Positions 28,881 through 36,890 of a stretch of 64,000 nucleotides of DNA are shown here, one piece after another (within the stretch, counting starts at the first letter, position 1; each line of letters opens with the position of its first letter). The stretch is taken from contig NZ_JANHLE010000021.1 in NCBI RefSeq assembly GCF_028682475.1, positions 1-64,000 on the forward strand, in the 5' to 3' direction. This DNA comes from Pseudomonas putida. Lineage in GTDB: Bacteria; Pseudomonadota; Gammaproteobacteria; Pseudomonadales; Pseudomonadaceae. The translations under genes were made by a program, and so were the position numbers. The notes below the pieces were generated by a model. That model was not told the DNA's origin, did no database searches, and saw nothing but the letters and a program-made list of their open reading frames with translations.

Positions 28881-29506
28881 ACACTAACGTCCTGGTTGGC
28901 TATCTTGAGACGTCCAACCCTAGCGCACTTGATCTGCTGAGAAACAAATTCCCCGATAGCCAAAAAATGCTCTCCGGCGCCATGAAGTTCGGTGTAGAAG
29001 ACGAAAAACCTGCGGGTACCGACGCCCCACATAGGGCAGCCAGCTTTGAACTAATAAAAGCAACGACCGAACAGCTTGGTAAAGACATCGACTCTCTAGT
29101 ATCGGTCATGAAATCCAGCATGTTGCTCGTGCGCCGAATTCGGTTGAGCAGTTCAATAGTCGCTGCCGCCACAGGCATTATCAGTGCGGCGCTCGCCTAC
29201 ATGGCCCAAGGCACCCCATTGGCGAATGACAAGGTTGCTGCTGGTGTCGCTGCGGTAACTGCTCTCAGTGGATTTCTAGGCGTGTTTGCTGACCACTTCG
29301 AGCGCACTCCAATCGGCGTAAAATTTGGCGGAGTGGAAGAGCTGACGAGTTTGATCACTATGCGCACAGACGTCGAGAGAGTGTCGATTCGTGCTCGCCA
29401 TGACAACCTGGACCCTTGCTCTGAAGAGGAGATCAAACAATCGCTCGGCCTTGTCACTGATATATCGCTGAAGGTACTTAGGTTAAAATATTTGAGTCCG
29501 AGTTAA
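28877..29506 (+). CDS. Two-helix membrane protein coupled to the caspase-like protein
   Basis: This 209-residue protein has a soluble helical N-terminal half and an Arg-rich boundary (VRRIRLSSS). Two helices follow at about 92-111 (IVAAATGIISAALAYMA) and 118-138 (VAAGVAAVTALSGFLGVFA), then a 70-residue charged tail. The layout resembles two-helix SLATT-type effector domains, but I see no diagnostic motif. Its ATG overlaps the upstream stop codon, so the two proteins are probably made in fixed ratio and act together at the inner membrane. A hairpin at 29518-29539 follows. Confidence 0.65.
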   Translation: MNTNVLVGYLETSNPSALDLLRNKFPDSQKMLSGAMKFGVEDEKPAGTDAPHRAASFELIKATTEQLGKDIDSLVSVMKSSMLLVRRIRLSSSIVAAATGIISAALAYMAQGTPLANDKVAAGVAAVTALSGFLGVFADHFERTPIGVKFGGVEELTSLITMRTDVERVSIRARHDNLDPCSEEEIKQSLGLVTDISLKVLRLKYLSPS

Positions 29507-29517
29507 CGTTTCGACAG

Positions 29518-29539
29518 CAGCAGCTTAATTAGGCTGCTG
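29518..29539 (+). terminator. Short hairpin after the two-gene unit
   Basis: CAGCAGC and GCTGCTG form a 7-bp stem around TTAATTAG, 12 bases after the stop codon. It lacks a T-run and is a weak terminator candidate. Confidence 0.4.
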
Positions 29540-29712
29540 ACCATCAAGCTGCGCTGAGTTCCACTTACTTTCGACTTCAGCAGATGTGCACCCTACCTGA
29601 ATCAAAGGCCACCCACGAGGACCGCCCCCCTCCGGTCCTCTGGCCGCAACACTGTCTGCGAATACTCAGCTACTGATCTGGCTCAACTATTAGGAATAGC
29701 AGAGATTCGTGG

Positions 29713-29931
29713 TCAGGTGCCTTTGCTGGCCGCCAGATAATGGGCAACCAGCGCATTGGCATGACCATGCCCCAGACCATGCTCAGTTTTCAGCCACGCC
29801 ACCATTTCCATGTGCTTTTTACCACTGACTGTCTTAAGCAGTTCCAGCCAATGACTGATGGGCTGTCCGTACTTTTTTTCAATCGACGGAAAATACGAAG
29901 CGGGTCCTTTGACTTTTGCATCTTCGCTCAC
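29713..29931 (-). CDS. DUF4287 domain protein
   Basis: This 72-residue protein contains the DUF4287 pattern YFPSIEKKYGQPISHWLELL followed by MVAWLKTEHGLGHGHANALV. Its function is unknown. I start it at GTG 29931, which has AGGAG eight to nine bases upstream; the frame extends to 29973 but runs into the bcsC stop region. It lies directly after bcsC on the same strand and may be co-transcribed with the cellulose genes. Confidence 0.75.
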   Translation of the reverse strand: MSEDAKVKGPASYFPSIEKKYGQPISHWLELLKTVSGKKHMEMVAWLKTEHGLGHGHANALVAHYLAASKGT

Positions 29932-29956
29932 GGTGCACTCTCCTGTTCCATCGGTT

Positions 29957-32900
29957 TCAACGAAACTCCGCATAAGGCTTGAGCGGGTTCACCGGCAACG
30001 GCAGGTTGCCCTGCCAGGGGTCAAAGCTGTAACGCAGGTAGAGCAACGCGCGATTGGGCGAGTAGTCTTCGCTGCGCTGCAGGGTGAACCCGCCGCCCAG
30101 CACCCAATGATCATCCAGGCGCCGCTCGACCATGGCCTGGGCCAGATAGCCCAGGCCCTTGTTGTTGTCGCCTTCACGCGTACCGTCGATGTTGCCTTGC
30201 GCCCCACCATAGTAGTTGACGATGTCATCGTTGACCGAAGACAGCGGGAAGGTACGCTCATCATCACTGCGCGCCCAGGAATAGCCCAGCGAGCCTTCCA
30301 GGTAAACCGACCAGTCAGGGTTGCGCCAGGCGTAGCTGACCGGCACGCCGAACGACAGGTAGCGCTGCGGGCTGTAGTAACCGCCCTGGCCCAGGGTGTA
30401 GCCGCTGAGGTTGCGGTCGTACTGCCAGGTCATGGCCGTGGCACCGATGCGCAGTTCTTCGTCAACACGGTTGATCAGGCGGTAGTAGTACCCGCCCAGG
30501 GCGCGCCAGCGCTTGTTGTCTTCGACGTTCTTGCCCTGCAGCCAGTGGTAACCGAGGCTGGCCCACACGCCATCGTCCAGGCCATGATCACGACTCAGGC
30601 CCAGAGTAAGCCCGGTAGCCGTCACCCCACCCCAGCTGATACCGGTGCGCGGATCCTCGGCGCCGGCGTAGGACAGCAACGAGTTGTTCATCGGCCGCCG
30701 CGAGCCGGTCAGCGACCAGCCGATACCGTGGGTCTTGCCATCGAAGGTGACGCCGCCCAACAGGTTCTGCACCTCGAAGCCCATGGGCGAAGTGCCGATG
30801 TCGGCGCTGATGCCATCGCCCTGCCAACCGGCGGCCAGGGTGACACCATCGGCGGTTTCCTTGCCGCCAGGGCAACCCGTGTTGGTAACGCCCTTGCCGC
30901 CAAACGAACAGCTGCCGAAGGCTTCGCGATGCAGGCCGTCGGCGTCAGTATCGAAACTCGCCGCACGTAGTGCCACCTGCTCGACACGGGCAAAGCCGAG
31001 GCCATCACCGACCGGCATCTGTGCATGGACCATGGTCGTCGAGGTGGTGAGATCGGAAATACCCTCGGCACCATCGTTGTCGCGCCAGCCGTAATCCTGC
31101 TGGACGGTCACGGTCGGGCTCTGCCGCTGATAGCGTTTGTCGACATCCTGGCGCAGGCTTTGCAGTAACCAGTCGTCTTCATCCTTGGCGCGGCTGGCGC
31201 GGGTCAAGGCGATGTCATCGCGCGGGCTGGCCTGTTCGGCACTCAGCAACCCGGCATCGCGCATGGCCAGTGCGTAGTAATCCAGCGCCTGGTCTGCCTG
31301 TTCGCGCGGCAGCGTGCGTGCCAGGTCGCGGTAAAGCAAGGCATCCGGGGTGGTCTTGCGCTCGGCCACTTCGGCCAGCAGCACCCGCGCCTTGTCACGC
31401 TCACCCACCGCGGCCCAGGCATTGCCCAGGCGCCGTCGCTCGTCGACGCGCTCTGCAGGTATCTGCGGTTCATCGCGCTGCAGCATCTGCCGGGCAGCCG
31501 TTGTCTCGCCGCGTTCGATCAAGACCTCGATATGCCCCAGACGCGCCTGCGGGCTGTCCGCTTGCAGGGCCAGCATACGGGTGTAGTAGCCATCGGCTGC
31601 ACTCAGATCCCCCGACTGCCGCGCCCAGCCGGCCAGTTGCTGCAGGTCGCCCAGCTGTTGCGTGACCGGCTGACCGGCAGCCAGTTGGCCTTCCAGCACA
31701 GCCATCGCCCCGGCAATGTCGCCACTGTCGGCCAGGGCGCGGGAGCGGTCGAGAACCACCTGGCGCTGCAAGCGCTTGTGCAAGGCCTGCATGCCGTCGT
31801 TCCACTGCCGGGCGGGCACTTGTTCAAGGCTGTCCAGCCCGGCCTGACTGCGCCCGTCCGATTCCAGGTACAAACCATGGGCGAAGCGTGCGCTCGGTTC
31901 CTGGCCCTGGCGCGCCAGCAGATCGGCGAACACGGCATCCGCTTGCGGCCCCTTGCCCTGCATGCGCAAGGCGCGGGCCAGATCGCTGGCCAGCCACGGG
32001 TCGTTCGGCGCGAGCTGACGGGCCTGACTCAATTGACGCTCGGCGCCCGCCCAGTCCTGGCGCTCCAGCGACTGCCGGGCCTGACTGCGCAACAGCGCCA
32101 GTTGCGAACTGCCAGCCGACTGTCCATTGCTCTGCGCAGCCCACTGGCGCTGCCCGGCCGGCAAGCTGGCGACGTAGCGCGAATGACGTGCCGGCGATTG
32201 CGCCTGGTACAAGCGTGACAAGGCGCGCACGGTGTTTTCGTTGCCCGGCTGCAGGCGCGACGCTTGCAGGTAGTACTGTTCGGCGCGCGGCAGTTGCTTG
32301 CGCGCCATCGCCACATTGCCCAGTCCGAGCAGCGCCAGCGGTTCCTTGGGATCACGGCGGGCGGCTTCTTCATAAGCCTGTTGGGCGACGTTGTAGTTGC
32401 CTGCGTTCAGCGCCTGACGGCCGCGTTGCATCAGCAGCCAGTATTCGGTGGACGCCAGCAGTTCGTGCCATTTACTCAGGATATAGGTGTCCTGCTCTTC
32501 GGCGACCGCCTGCTTGAGCCAGTCGAGCGCCTCCTGACGACGGCCCTGACGCGCCAGGGCCAGGCCCAGGTAGCCCTTGAGGGTGGCGTCCTTCGGGTAC
32601 GCCACCAGGGCCTTGCGCAGGTTGCGCTCGGCCAGCGCCGGGGTGCGCTTTTCCACCAGCATGCGGATGCCCAGTTGACCGGCACGCCAGGCTGGATCAC
32701 CGGTGAGTTTTTGTTGCCCGGCCAGCAGTTCCTGCACCTGGGCTTGATGGGAATCCCCGGGGTAGCGCTCAAGGAACGTCTGCCAGGCACGGACGCTGGC
32801 ATCGCTGACCGGTTGCTTGCTCAGATAAGCGTATTCCAGGCCGGCCGCGAGGTTGCGTGACTGGCTTTCGCCGGCCATGCGCTTGACCACGATCAGCGCC

Positions 32901-33499
32901 TCGTCGTTGCGTTTGGCGCGGAACAACTGCTCGGCGAGAAACTGCTGCAGTTCCGGACTGCCCGGGTACTGCTTGTCCAGGGCATACAGGTGGTCGATGG
33001 TGGTGGGCAACTGCTCGGGCAAGCGACTGCGGATGCGCCAGTACTCCAGCGCCAGCTCCAGGCTTGGCGGCTCGCCCTTGCCAAACGCCGCGTCATAACG
33101 GGTCAGTGCCTCCTCGAAACGCCCGGCCGTGGCCAGCAGACGGATCTGTTGCAGGGTCTGCTCGCCCTCCCCGCTGTTCATTTCCAGCAGGCGCTGCATC
33201 TGCCGGTCTTGCGGGCTGTCCGGGGCCAGGCGATGCAGGTCGGCATACAGTTGCCGGGCGCGGTCAAGTTCGCGGGTGCGCACCGCCTGGCGGATCGAGG
33301 CGGTGAGCGCGTCGAGGTTGTTCGGCTCCAGCAGGCGCAAGCGCGCCAGGGAGTCTTCCACCAGGCTCTCGCGGTGCGTCGCTTCGCCCAGGCGGATCTG
33401 CTGCATCAGCCATTCGCGCTGTTCGCCACGGTCAGCGGGCTGGGCCAGCAGCGTCAGAGGGACGGCGCTCAGGCACAGTAATGTCGTCAGTTTTCGCAT
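29957..33499 (-). CDS. bcsC: Cellulose synthase outer-membrane subunit BcsC
   Basis: This 1180-residue protein has a signal peptide (LLCLSAVPLTLLAQP), many tetratricopeptide repeats over about residues 30-820 (for example KGYLGLALARQGRREALDW-like units), and a C-terminal outer-membrane barrel of about 350 residues. The last strand ends with aromatic residues (PYAEFR). BcsC carries cellulose through the periplasm and out. Its start overlaps the end of bcsZ by 13 bases. Confidence 0.95.
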   Translation of the reverse strand: MRKLTTLLCLSAVPLTLLAQPADRGEQREWLMQQIRLGEATHRESLVEDSLARLRLLEPNNLDALTASIRQAVRTRELDRARQLYADLHRLAPDSPQDRQMQRLLEMNSGEGEQTLQQIRLLATAGRFEEALTRYDAAFGKGEPPSLELALEYWRIRSRLPEQLPTTIDHLYALDKQYPGSPELQQFLAEQLFRAKRNDEALIVVKRMAGESQSRNLAAGLEYAYLSKQPVSDASVRAWQTFLERYPGDSHQAQVQELLAGQQKLTGDPAWRAGQLGIRMLVEKRTPALAERNLRKALVAYPKDATLKGYLGLALARQGRRQEALDWLKQAVAEEQDTYILSKWHELLASTEYWLLMQRGRQALNAGNYNVAQQAYEEAARRDPKEPLALLGLGNVAMARKQLPRAEQYYLQASRLQPGNENTVRALSRLYQAQSPARHSRYVASLPAGQRQWAAQSNGQSAGSSQLALLRSQARQSLERQDWAGAERQLSQARQLAPNDPWLASDLARALRMQGKGPQADAVFADLLARQGQEPSARFAHGLYLESDGRSQAGLDSLEQVPARQWNDGMQALHKRLQRQVVLDRSRALADSGDIAGAMAVLEGQLAAGQPVTQQLGDLQQLAGWARQSGDLSAADGYYTRMLALQADSPQARLGHIEVLIERGETTAARQMLQRDEPQIPAERVDERRRLGNAWAAVGERDKARVLLAEVAERKTTPDALLYRDLARTLPREQADQALDYYALAMRDAGLLSAEQASPRDDIALTRASRAKDEDDWLLQSLRQDVDKRYQRQSPTVTVQQDYGWRDNDGAEGISDLTTSTTMVHAQMPVGDGLGFARVEQVALRAASFDTDADGLHREAFGSCSFGGKGVTNTGCPGGKETADGVTLAAGWQGDGISADIGTSPMGFEVQNLLGGVTFDGKTHGIGWSLTGSRRPMNNSLLSYAGAEDPRTGISWGGVTATGLTLGLSRDHGLDDGVWASLGYHWLQGKNVEDNKRWRALGGYYYRLINRVDEELRIGATAMTWQYDRNLSGYTLGQGGYYSPQRYLSFGVPVSYAWRNPDWSVYLEGSLGYSWARSDDERTFPLSSVNDDIVNYYGGAQGNIDGTREGDNNKGLGYLAQAMVERRLDDHWVLGGGFTLQRSEDYSPNRALLYLRYSFDPWQGNLPLPVNPLKPYAEFR

Positions 33500-34587
33500 T
33501 GCGCTTTTTCCCAGCCGGGTACCAGTCTTCCTTTGGCGTCGAATCGATAGCGACGCTCATCCCATCCCTGGCCAAACAGGCTCAGTACGCGGTTGTAATA
33601 TCCACTGGCCGGCGCTTGCACCAGGCGCTGACGTTGCTGTTGCAGGCCATGCTGCTCTTTCAGCGCCGTCAGCAGCGGCAGCAAGGCGGCCGAAAAGCCC
33701 GCCGGGCCGTGACCACTGGCCTCACCCGTTTCGACATTGACGGTTTCCGGCGGAACGCCTTGTTCGAGGGTCAAGGCAACCATGGGCCGGTAGCGTTCGA
33801 GCAACGCCTGACGACCGCTGGCAGCCGGGTCGAGCATGCCCAGCCACAAGTACACGCGGATGGCATCGTAACTGCCCTTGGCACCATTGACCGGGTCACT
33901 GGCCAAGCTGCCGTTGTCGCGCAGCGCCAGCCAGTCGGGGGCCAATCCCTTGGGCGCACTGTCGAGCAACAGTTTGCGGCTGTTACGCGCCAGCTCCTCC
34001 CAGAGCGGCGCCAGTTCGGCAAAACGGTCCAGCACCTGCGGCGGCAAGTAGCTGGGGTTCAGCCGGGTGCCCTGCGCGGTGGTAAAGCCGCGATCACCCG
34101 GCAGCAGCATCACACCGACGCCGGGCAGCGGCCGCAAGGTCTGTGCGGCAACCCGCCAGAGCACCTGGATGGCCAGTTCGCGATACTCGGCCACGGCCCA
34201 CAAACGCCCGGCTTCCAGCAGGCTGTAGGCCAGCCACAGGTCGGCATCGCTGGCGTTGTTGGCGTCCAGCACGCGCCATTTGCCTTTGTCGTCCTGCCCC
34301 CACTTCCACGCCGGCAACTGCTTGCTCAGGTTGCCGCCGGCGAGGTTGTTCTCGGTCCAGTTGAGCAGTTGTTTGAAGCGCTCGTGATCGTTCGCCACCA
34401 GGGCGAAGAACAGTCCGTAGGTCTGCCCTTCGGAGGTGCTGATACGCCCTTGGGCCGGATCGATCACCCGCCCGTCCGGGCTGACCAGGTCAGCCTTGAA
34501 CTGCTCCCAGGCCGGCCAGCAACTGGCCGTCGCGAGCGACGCGCACAGCCACAGCGCACCGCCCAGCAGCCACTTCGAAGCGGTCAT
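33487..34587 (-). CDS. bcsZ: Periplasmic endoglucanase BcsZ (GH8)
   Basis: This 366-residue glycosyl hydrolase family 8 enzyme has a signal peptide, the catalytic acid Glu53 in TSEGQTYGLFF, and the acidic segment NNASDADLWLAYSL near residue 115. It trims cellulose during export. It overlaps bcsC at its 3' end and bcsB at its 5' end. Confidence 0.95.
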   Translation of the reverse strand: MTASKWLLGGALWLCASLATASCWPAWEQFKADLVSPDGRVIDPAQGRISTSEGQTYGLFFALVANDHERFKQLLNWTENNLAGGNLSKQLPAWKWGQDDKGKWRVLDANNASDADLWLAYSLLEAGRLWAVAEYRELAIQVLWRVAAQTLRPLPGVGVMLLPGDRGFTTAQGTRLNPSYLPPQVLDRFAELAPLWEELARNSRKLLLDSAPKGLAPDWLALRDNGSLASDPVNGAKGSYDAIRVYLWLGMLDPAASGRQALLERYRPMVALTLEQGVPPETVNVETGEASGHGPAGFSAALLPLLTALKEQHGLQQQRQRLVQAPASGYYNRVLSLFGQGWDERRYRFDAKGRLVPGWEKAQCEN

Positions 34588-36890
34588 TCCTTGCCCTCAA
34601 GCAGGCGCCGGCGCGCGACCCAGGCCAGCAGACGCCAGGCCACCACGCCCAGCAGAACAATGCTCAGCACCGCGCCCAGGGCCAACAGCACCGGGTGATA
34701 GGAGAGCTTCACCCAGAGCAGCATCCACCACGGCAGCCGACCGACGAAGTAAGTGTCGCCGACATAGTGGCTGCTGACGCCGCTGCTGCGGATCAGGCTG
34801 ACCGAGCCGCGGATATGGTCATTGAGCTTGCCCGGATCGGTCAGGGCCTGGCGCAGCAATGTGTAGTCGGCATTGTCGCTGGCCAGCAGCGCAACGATGC
34901 TGCGTTGCGAGTGGAACGGCGACTGCATGCCGGTGATCGCCGCAATCGGCGCGCGGGCGATCACGTCGACCTGACTGGCAGGTTTGTTGCGCACATCTTC
35001 ACGCAAGCGCTGCGCACTGCTGGCATCCAGCGGCCACGGCGAGCGTGCCTGGCGTAGCCAGTCGCGCGAACGGTCGAGCAGCAGGTTCAGCTCACGGCCG
35101 TTGCCGTTACGCAGGTCGTCCGGCAGCGGGCCGAGCACCAGTAGGTCGGCGTCGGCCTTGGCGGCCACCGCCCAGTCGTCAGCCAGTTGCAGCCCGAGTG
35201 CCGGGTAACCGATGCGCGAGGCCATCCCGGCGACCAGGTCGAGCATGGTGCCCAGTTGCAGTTCGTTGGGCTTGCCCGGCATCAGCAGCAGGGTCTGCGA
35301 CAGGTCGGCCATGCGGCTGAAGGGGAAGGCACTGCGGGCGAACGCGCGCAGGTCGGGCATGGCGATGTAGTGGTAGTAGCCGGACAGATCGATGGTCGAG
35401 TTCTCGTCGATGGCTGCCTGCACGTCCGCCGGCAGGAAGGTCTGGCACTGGCCGTTCTGGGCGTTGCCGACCTTGCTGGCGAAGCTGAAGTCGTAACGCA
35501 GCTTGTTGCGGTCTTCGACTTTTGCTGCCGGTACCAGGGTCTTGTCGGACAGCGTCGAGGTATCCGCGGAGAACACCCGTGTGCGCAGTTCCTGCAAGGC
35601 CGCGCCCATACCGTCGGAGCCTGGCAGCGGAATGCTGCCGACGAAGTGATCGTTAAGGCGGATGGTCAGGCGTGATTCGTCGGTGACCACCGGTGGCGTG
35701 TAGCGATACAGGGTCTGCACGGCAACGCCCTGGTTGCGCCAGACGAACAGATCAGGCGGTACGTTGAGCGACAATTCGATCGGCTGCGGCCGCAGGCCGT
35801 TGACCTGCAGCTGGCCCGGGTATTCCTGCAGCTCGGCGAAACGCACCGGGCGGTCGGTACGCACCCAGTTTGGCGCATCGTAGGGTTCACGTGGCTTGAG
35901 CTCCTGAACCCCTTCCACCGCCACCCGCGAGCCACGGAACAGGTCAGTGCCCACGGCCAGTGCCGAAGCGGCCTTGACCAGATCGTCTTCGTTGCGACCG
36001 AGCACCAGCAGCACCTTGCTGTAGCGGTTGTCCGGGTGGGTGATCTGCTGAATCACTGGCCCTTCTACCGGCGGAAAACGCTCAAGGTCGGCGAGGAACG
36101 CCGGACGCCGGTCGTTGGTGGCGAAGACAATGCTCGGCAGCGGTTGCGTAGCGGTCTGTGCCGGTAGCTGGTTGTAGAGCACCGGGAAGGTCGCCATGCG
36201 CCATTTCGCCTTGCTGCCGAAATACGAGGCGATAATCGCTGCGGCCTTCTGCTCGCCAAGCCCCGGGCTGCCGGCGAAGACCATTGGAATGCTCAGTTGG
36301 TCAGTATCGCGTGGATCAAAATACGGCAGCGGGAAATACGCCAGGTCGTTGTCGGTGACCAGAGCCTGCTCATCGACCCGGATCACGCTTTTGCGGCTGA
36401 CGTTCAGCCACAGCGAACTGTGTGCCGGGTCTTCGCAGATGTCGGTGTAGTGGCCGACGAACTCCACGCGCACGCGGTTGAAGTCCTGTACCAGTTTCGG
36501 ATCGAGGGCCATGCGTTGCTGGCGCTGCTGGCCGATATCGTCGGCACTGATCGGCACCACACCCATGAGTTCGTCGTTGAGATAAACCCGCAGGTGCGAC
36601 AGACGCGGCACCAGCGCCGGTGACGGGGTGAAGTTCAGCTCCAGCTCGACGCTGCTGGCGAGGCGGTCGCGACGCAGGCTGAATTCGATCTGGTCGCTGT
36701 TGCGCACGCCCATCAACAGACTGTCGCTACCGCGTCCCAGACTTTCGAAAGTTTGTGCACGCAACCAGTGGGGCACCTGCGGCGCCGCAGTCGTGGTTGC
36801 TGGCTGCTCTTCGGCCGCCAGGGTGAACGGCAAGCCCATGGCCGCCAGGAGCAGAGCCAGGGTCCATGGAGACAGGAATGAACGCTTCAT
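34584..36890 (-). CDS. bcsB: Cellulose synthase regulatory subunit BcsB
   Basis: This 768-residue protein begins with a signal peptide (MKRSFLSPWTLALLLAAMG), has the alternating carbohydrate-binding and flavodoxin-like domains of BcsB, and ends with a single helix (HPVLLALGAVLSIVLLGVV) and a short basic tail. The ATG at 36890 overlaps the bcsA stop codon (ATGA). It forms the inner-membrane synthase complex with BcsA. Confidence 0.95.
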   Translation of the reverse strand: MKRSFLSPWTLALLLAAMGLPFTLAAEEQPATTTAAPQVPHWLRAQTFESLGRGSDSLLMGVRNSDQIEFSLRRDRLASSVELELNFTPSPALVPRLSHLRVYLNDELMGVVPISADDIGQQRQQRMALDPKLVQDFNRVRVEFVGHYTDICEDPAHSSLWLNVSRKSVIRVDEQALVTDNDLAYFPLPYFDPRDTDQLSIPMVFAGSPGLGEQKAAAIIASYFGSKAKWRMATFPVLYNQLPAQTATQPLPSIVFATNDRRPAFLADLERFPPVEGPVIQQITHPDNRYSKVLLVLGRNEDDLVKAASALAVGTDLFRGSRVAVEGVQELKPREPYDAPNWVRTDRPVRFAELQEYPGQLQVNGLRPQPIELSLNVPPDLFVWRNQGVAVQTLYRYTPPVVTDESRLTIRLNDHFVGSIPLPGSDGMGAALQELRTRVFSADTSTLSDKTLVPAAKVEDRNKLRYDFSFASKVGNAQNGQCQTFLPADVQAAIDENSTIDLSGYYHYIAMPDLRAFARSAFPFSRMADLSQTLLLMPGKPNELQLGTMLDLVAGMASRIGYPALGLQLADDWAVAAKADADLLVLGPLPDDLRNGNGRELNLLLDRSRDWLRQARSPWPLDASSAQRLREDVRNKPASQVDVIARAPIAAITGMQSPFHSQRSIVALLASDNADYTLLRQALTDPGKLNDHIRGSVSLIRSSGVSSHYVGDTYFVGRLPWWMLLWVKLSYHPVLLALGAVLSIVLLGVVAWRLLAWVARRRLLEGKE

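Noticed and set aside
27021..29506. Interpretation as a known toxin-antitoxin pair
   Set aside because: Neither protein is small and soluble like typical antitoxins, no DNA-binding domain is present, and both are membrane proteins.
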